Shown here piece by piece: positions 6,606-6,713 of a stretch of DNA of 6,713 nucleotides. The notes under the pieces are model-generated. The model was not told where the DNA came from. It did not search any database and was given only the letters and a program-made list of their open reading frames with translations. The position numbers and the translations under genes were made by a program. The first letter of the stretch is position 1, and each line of letters opens with the position of its first letter. Source of the stretch: Comamonadaceae bacterium (GTDB lineage: Bacteria; Pseudomonadota; Gammaproteobacteria; Burkholderiales; Burkholderiaceae); the NCBI GenBank assembly GCA_947377705.1, contig CANCGU010000147.1, positions 1-6,713 on the forward strand, in the 5' to 3' direction.

Positions 6606-6713
6606 TTACTTAGCTGAATTGATGACCTTGAGCACTTTGTCAGTGATGTCGTGCTTGGGGTTGATATAGACCGCCTCTTGCAGCACTAAGTCATACTTTT
6701 CGGCTTCAGCCAC
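6606..6713 (-). CDS. skp: OmpH/Skp-family periplasmic chaperone, C-terminal 35 residues (runs off the right edge)
   Basis: The fragment ends with TAA at 6608-6606 and reads VAEAEKYDLVLQEAVYIN, then PKHDITDKVLKVINSAK. This matches the end of Skp/OmpH proteins, where the helical arm returns to the body domain and the chain closes with a DITxxVL segment. Skp holds unfolded outer-membrane proteins in the periplasm before delivery to the BAM complex. The assignment rests on the short C-terminus plus the position directly before lpxD, which is the standard order (bamA-skp-lpxD-fabZ). The signal peptide and the arms are outside the window. The stop is 6 nt ahead of the lpxD GTG and in the same frame. 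Confidence 0.85.
   Translation of the reverse strand: MAEAEKYDLVLQEAVYINPKHDITDKVLKVINSAK

Noticed and set aside
1..6713. Search for tRNA, rRNA, CRISPR, insertion sequence, attachment site or toxin/defence genes
   Set aside because: Nothing recognisable was found; nearly every base is accounted for by conserved housekeeping genes on one strand.

Overview
The window is a tightly packed, single-direction stretch of housekeeping genes, all read from the minus strand. In transcription order (right to left) they are: the C-terminal end of skp (ompH), lpxD, fabZ, lpxA, lpxB, rnhB, a SpoU/TrmH-family RNA methyltransferase, carA, and the N-terminal end of carB. Moderate-to-high GC, protein sequences close to the betaproteobacterial versions of these families, and the skp-lpxD-fabZ-lpxA-lpxB-rnhB order together suggest a Burkholderiales bacterium, probably of the Comamonadaceae. 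That family placement is inferred from remembered family resemblance, not from a search.

From the right edge to 1846 the genes form one apparent operon. Junctions are a 6-nt gap (skp/lpxD), a 4-nt ATGA overlap (lpxD/fabZ), a 25-nt gap (fabZ/lpxA), a 5-nt gap (lpxA/lpxB), a 29-nt overlap (lpxB/rnhB) and another ATGA overlap (rnhB/methyltransferase). LpxA, LpxD and LpxB perform the first, third and fifth steps of lipid A synthesis. FabZ dehydrates the same 3-hydroxyacyl-ACP pool that LpxA and LpxD consume. Skp is the periplasmic chaperone for outer-membrane proteins. The cluster thus combines outer-membrane lipid and protein supply with two nucleic-acid genes, RNase HII and the methyltransferase.

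Positions 1676-1845 are the only substantial non-coding stretch (170 nt). It holds a likely carA promoter with a perfect TATAAT -10 box, flanked by a short inverted repeat, followed by a leader of about 120 nt with a 7-bp hairpin and a good Shine-Dalgarno sequence. I see no intrinsic terminator before this promoter, so read-through from the lpx block into carAB is possible. carA (GTG start) and carB overlap by one base (TAATG) and encode the two subunits of carbamoyl-phosphate synthetase, which feeds pyrimidine and arginine synthesis.

I found no mobile element, CRISPR array, tRNA, rRNA or novel defence-type system. The points most worth a second look are small: an A8 slippery run that would fuse LpxD to FabZ on a -1 slip, a methionine in the LpxA acyl-chain ruler position that predicts short (C10-type) acyl selectivity, and the structure around the carA promoter and leader.
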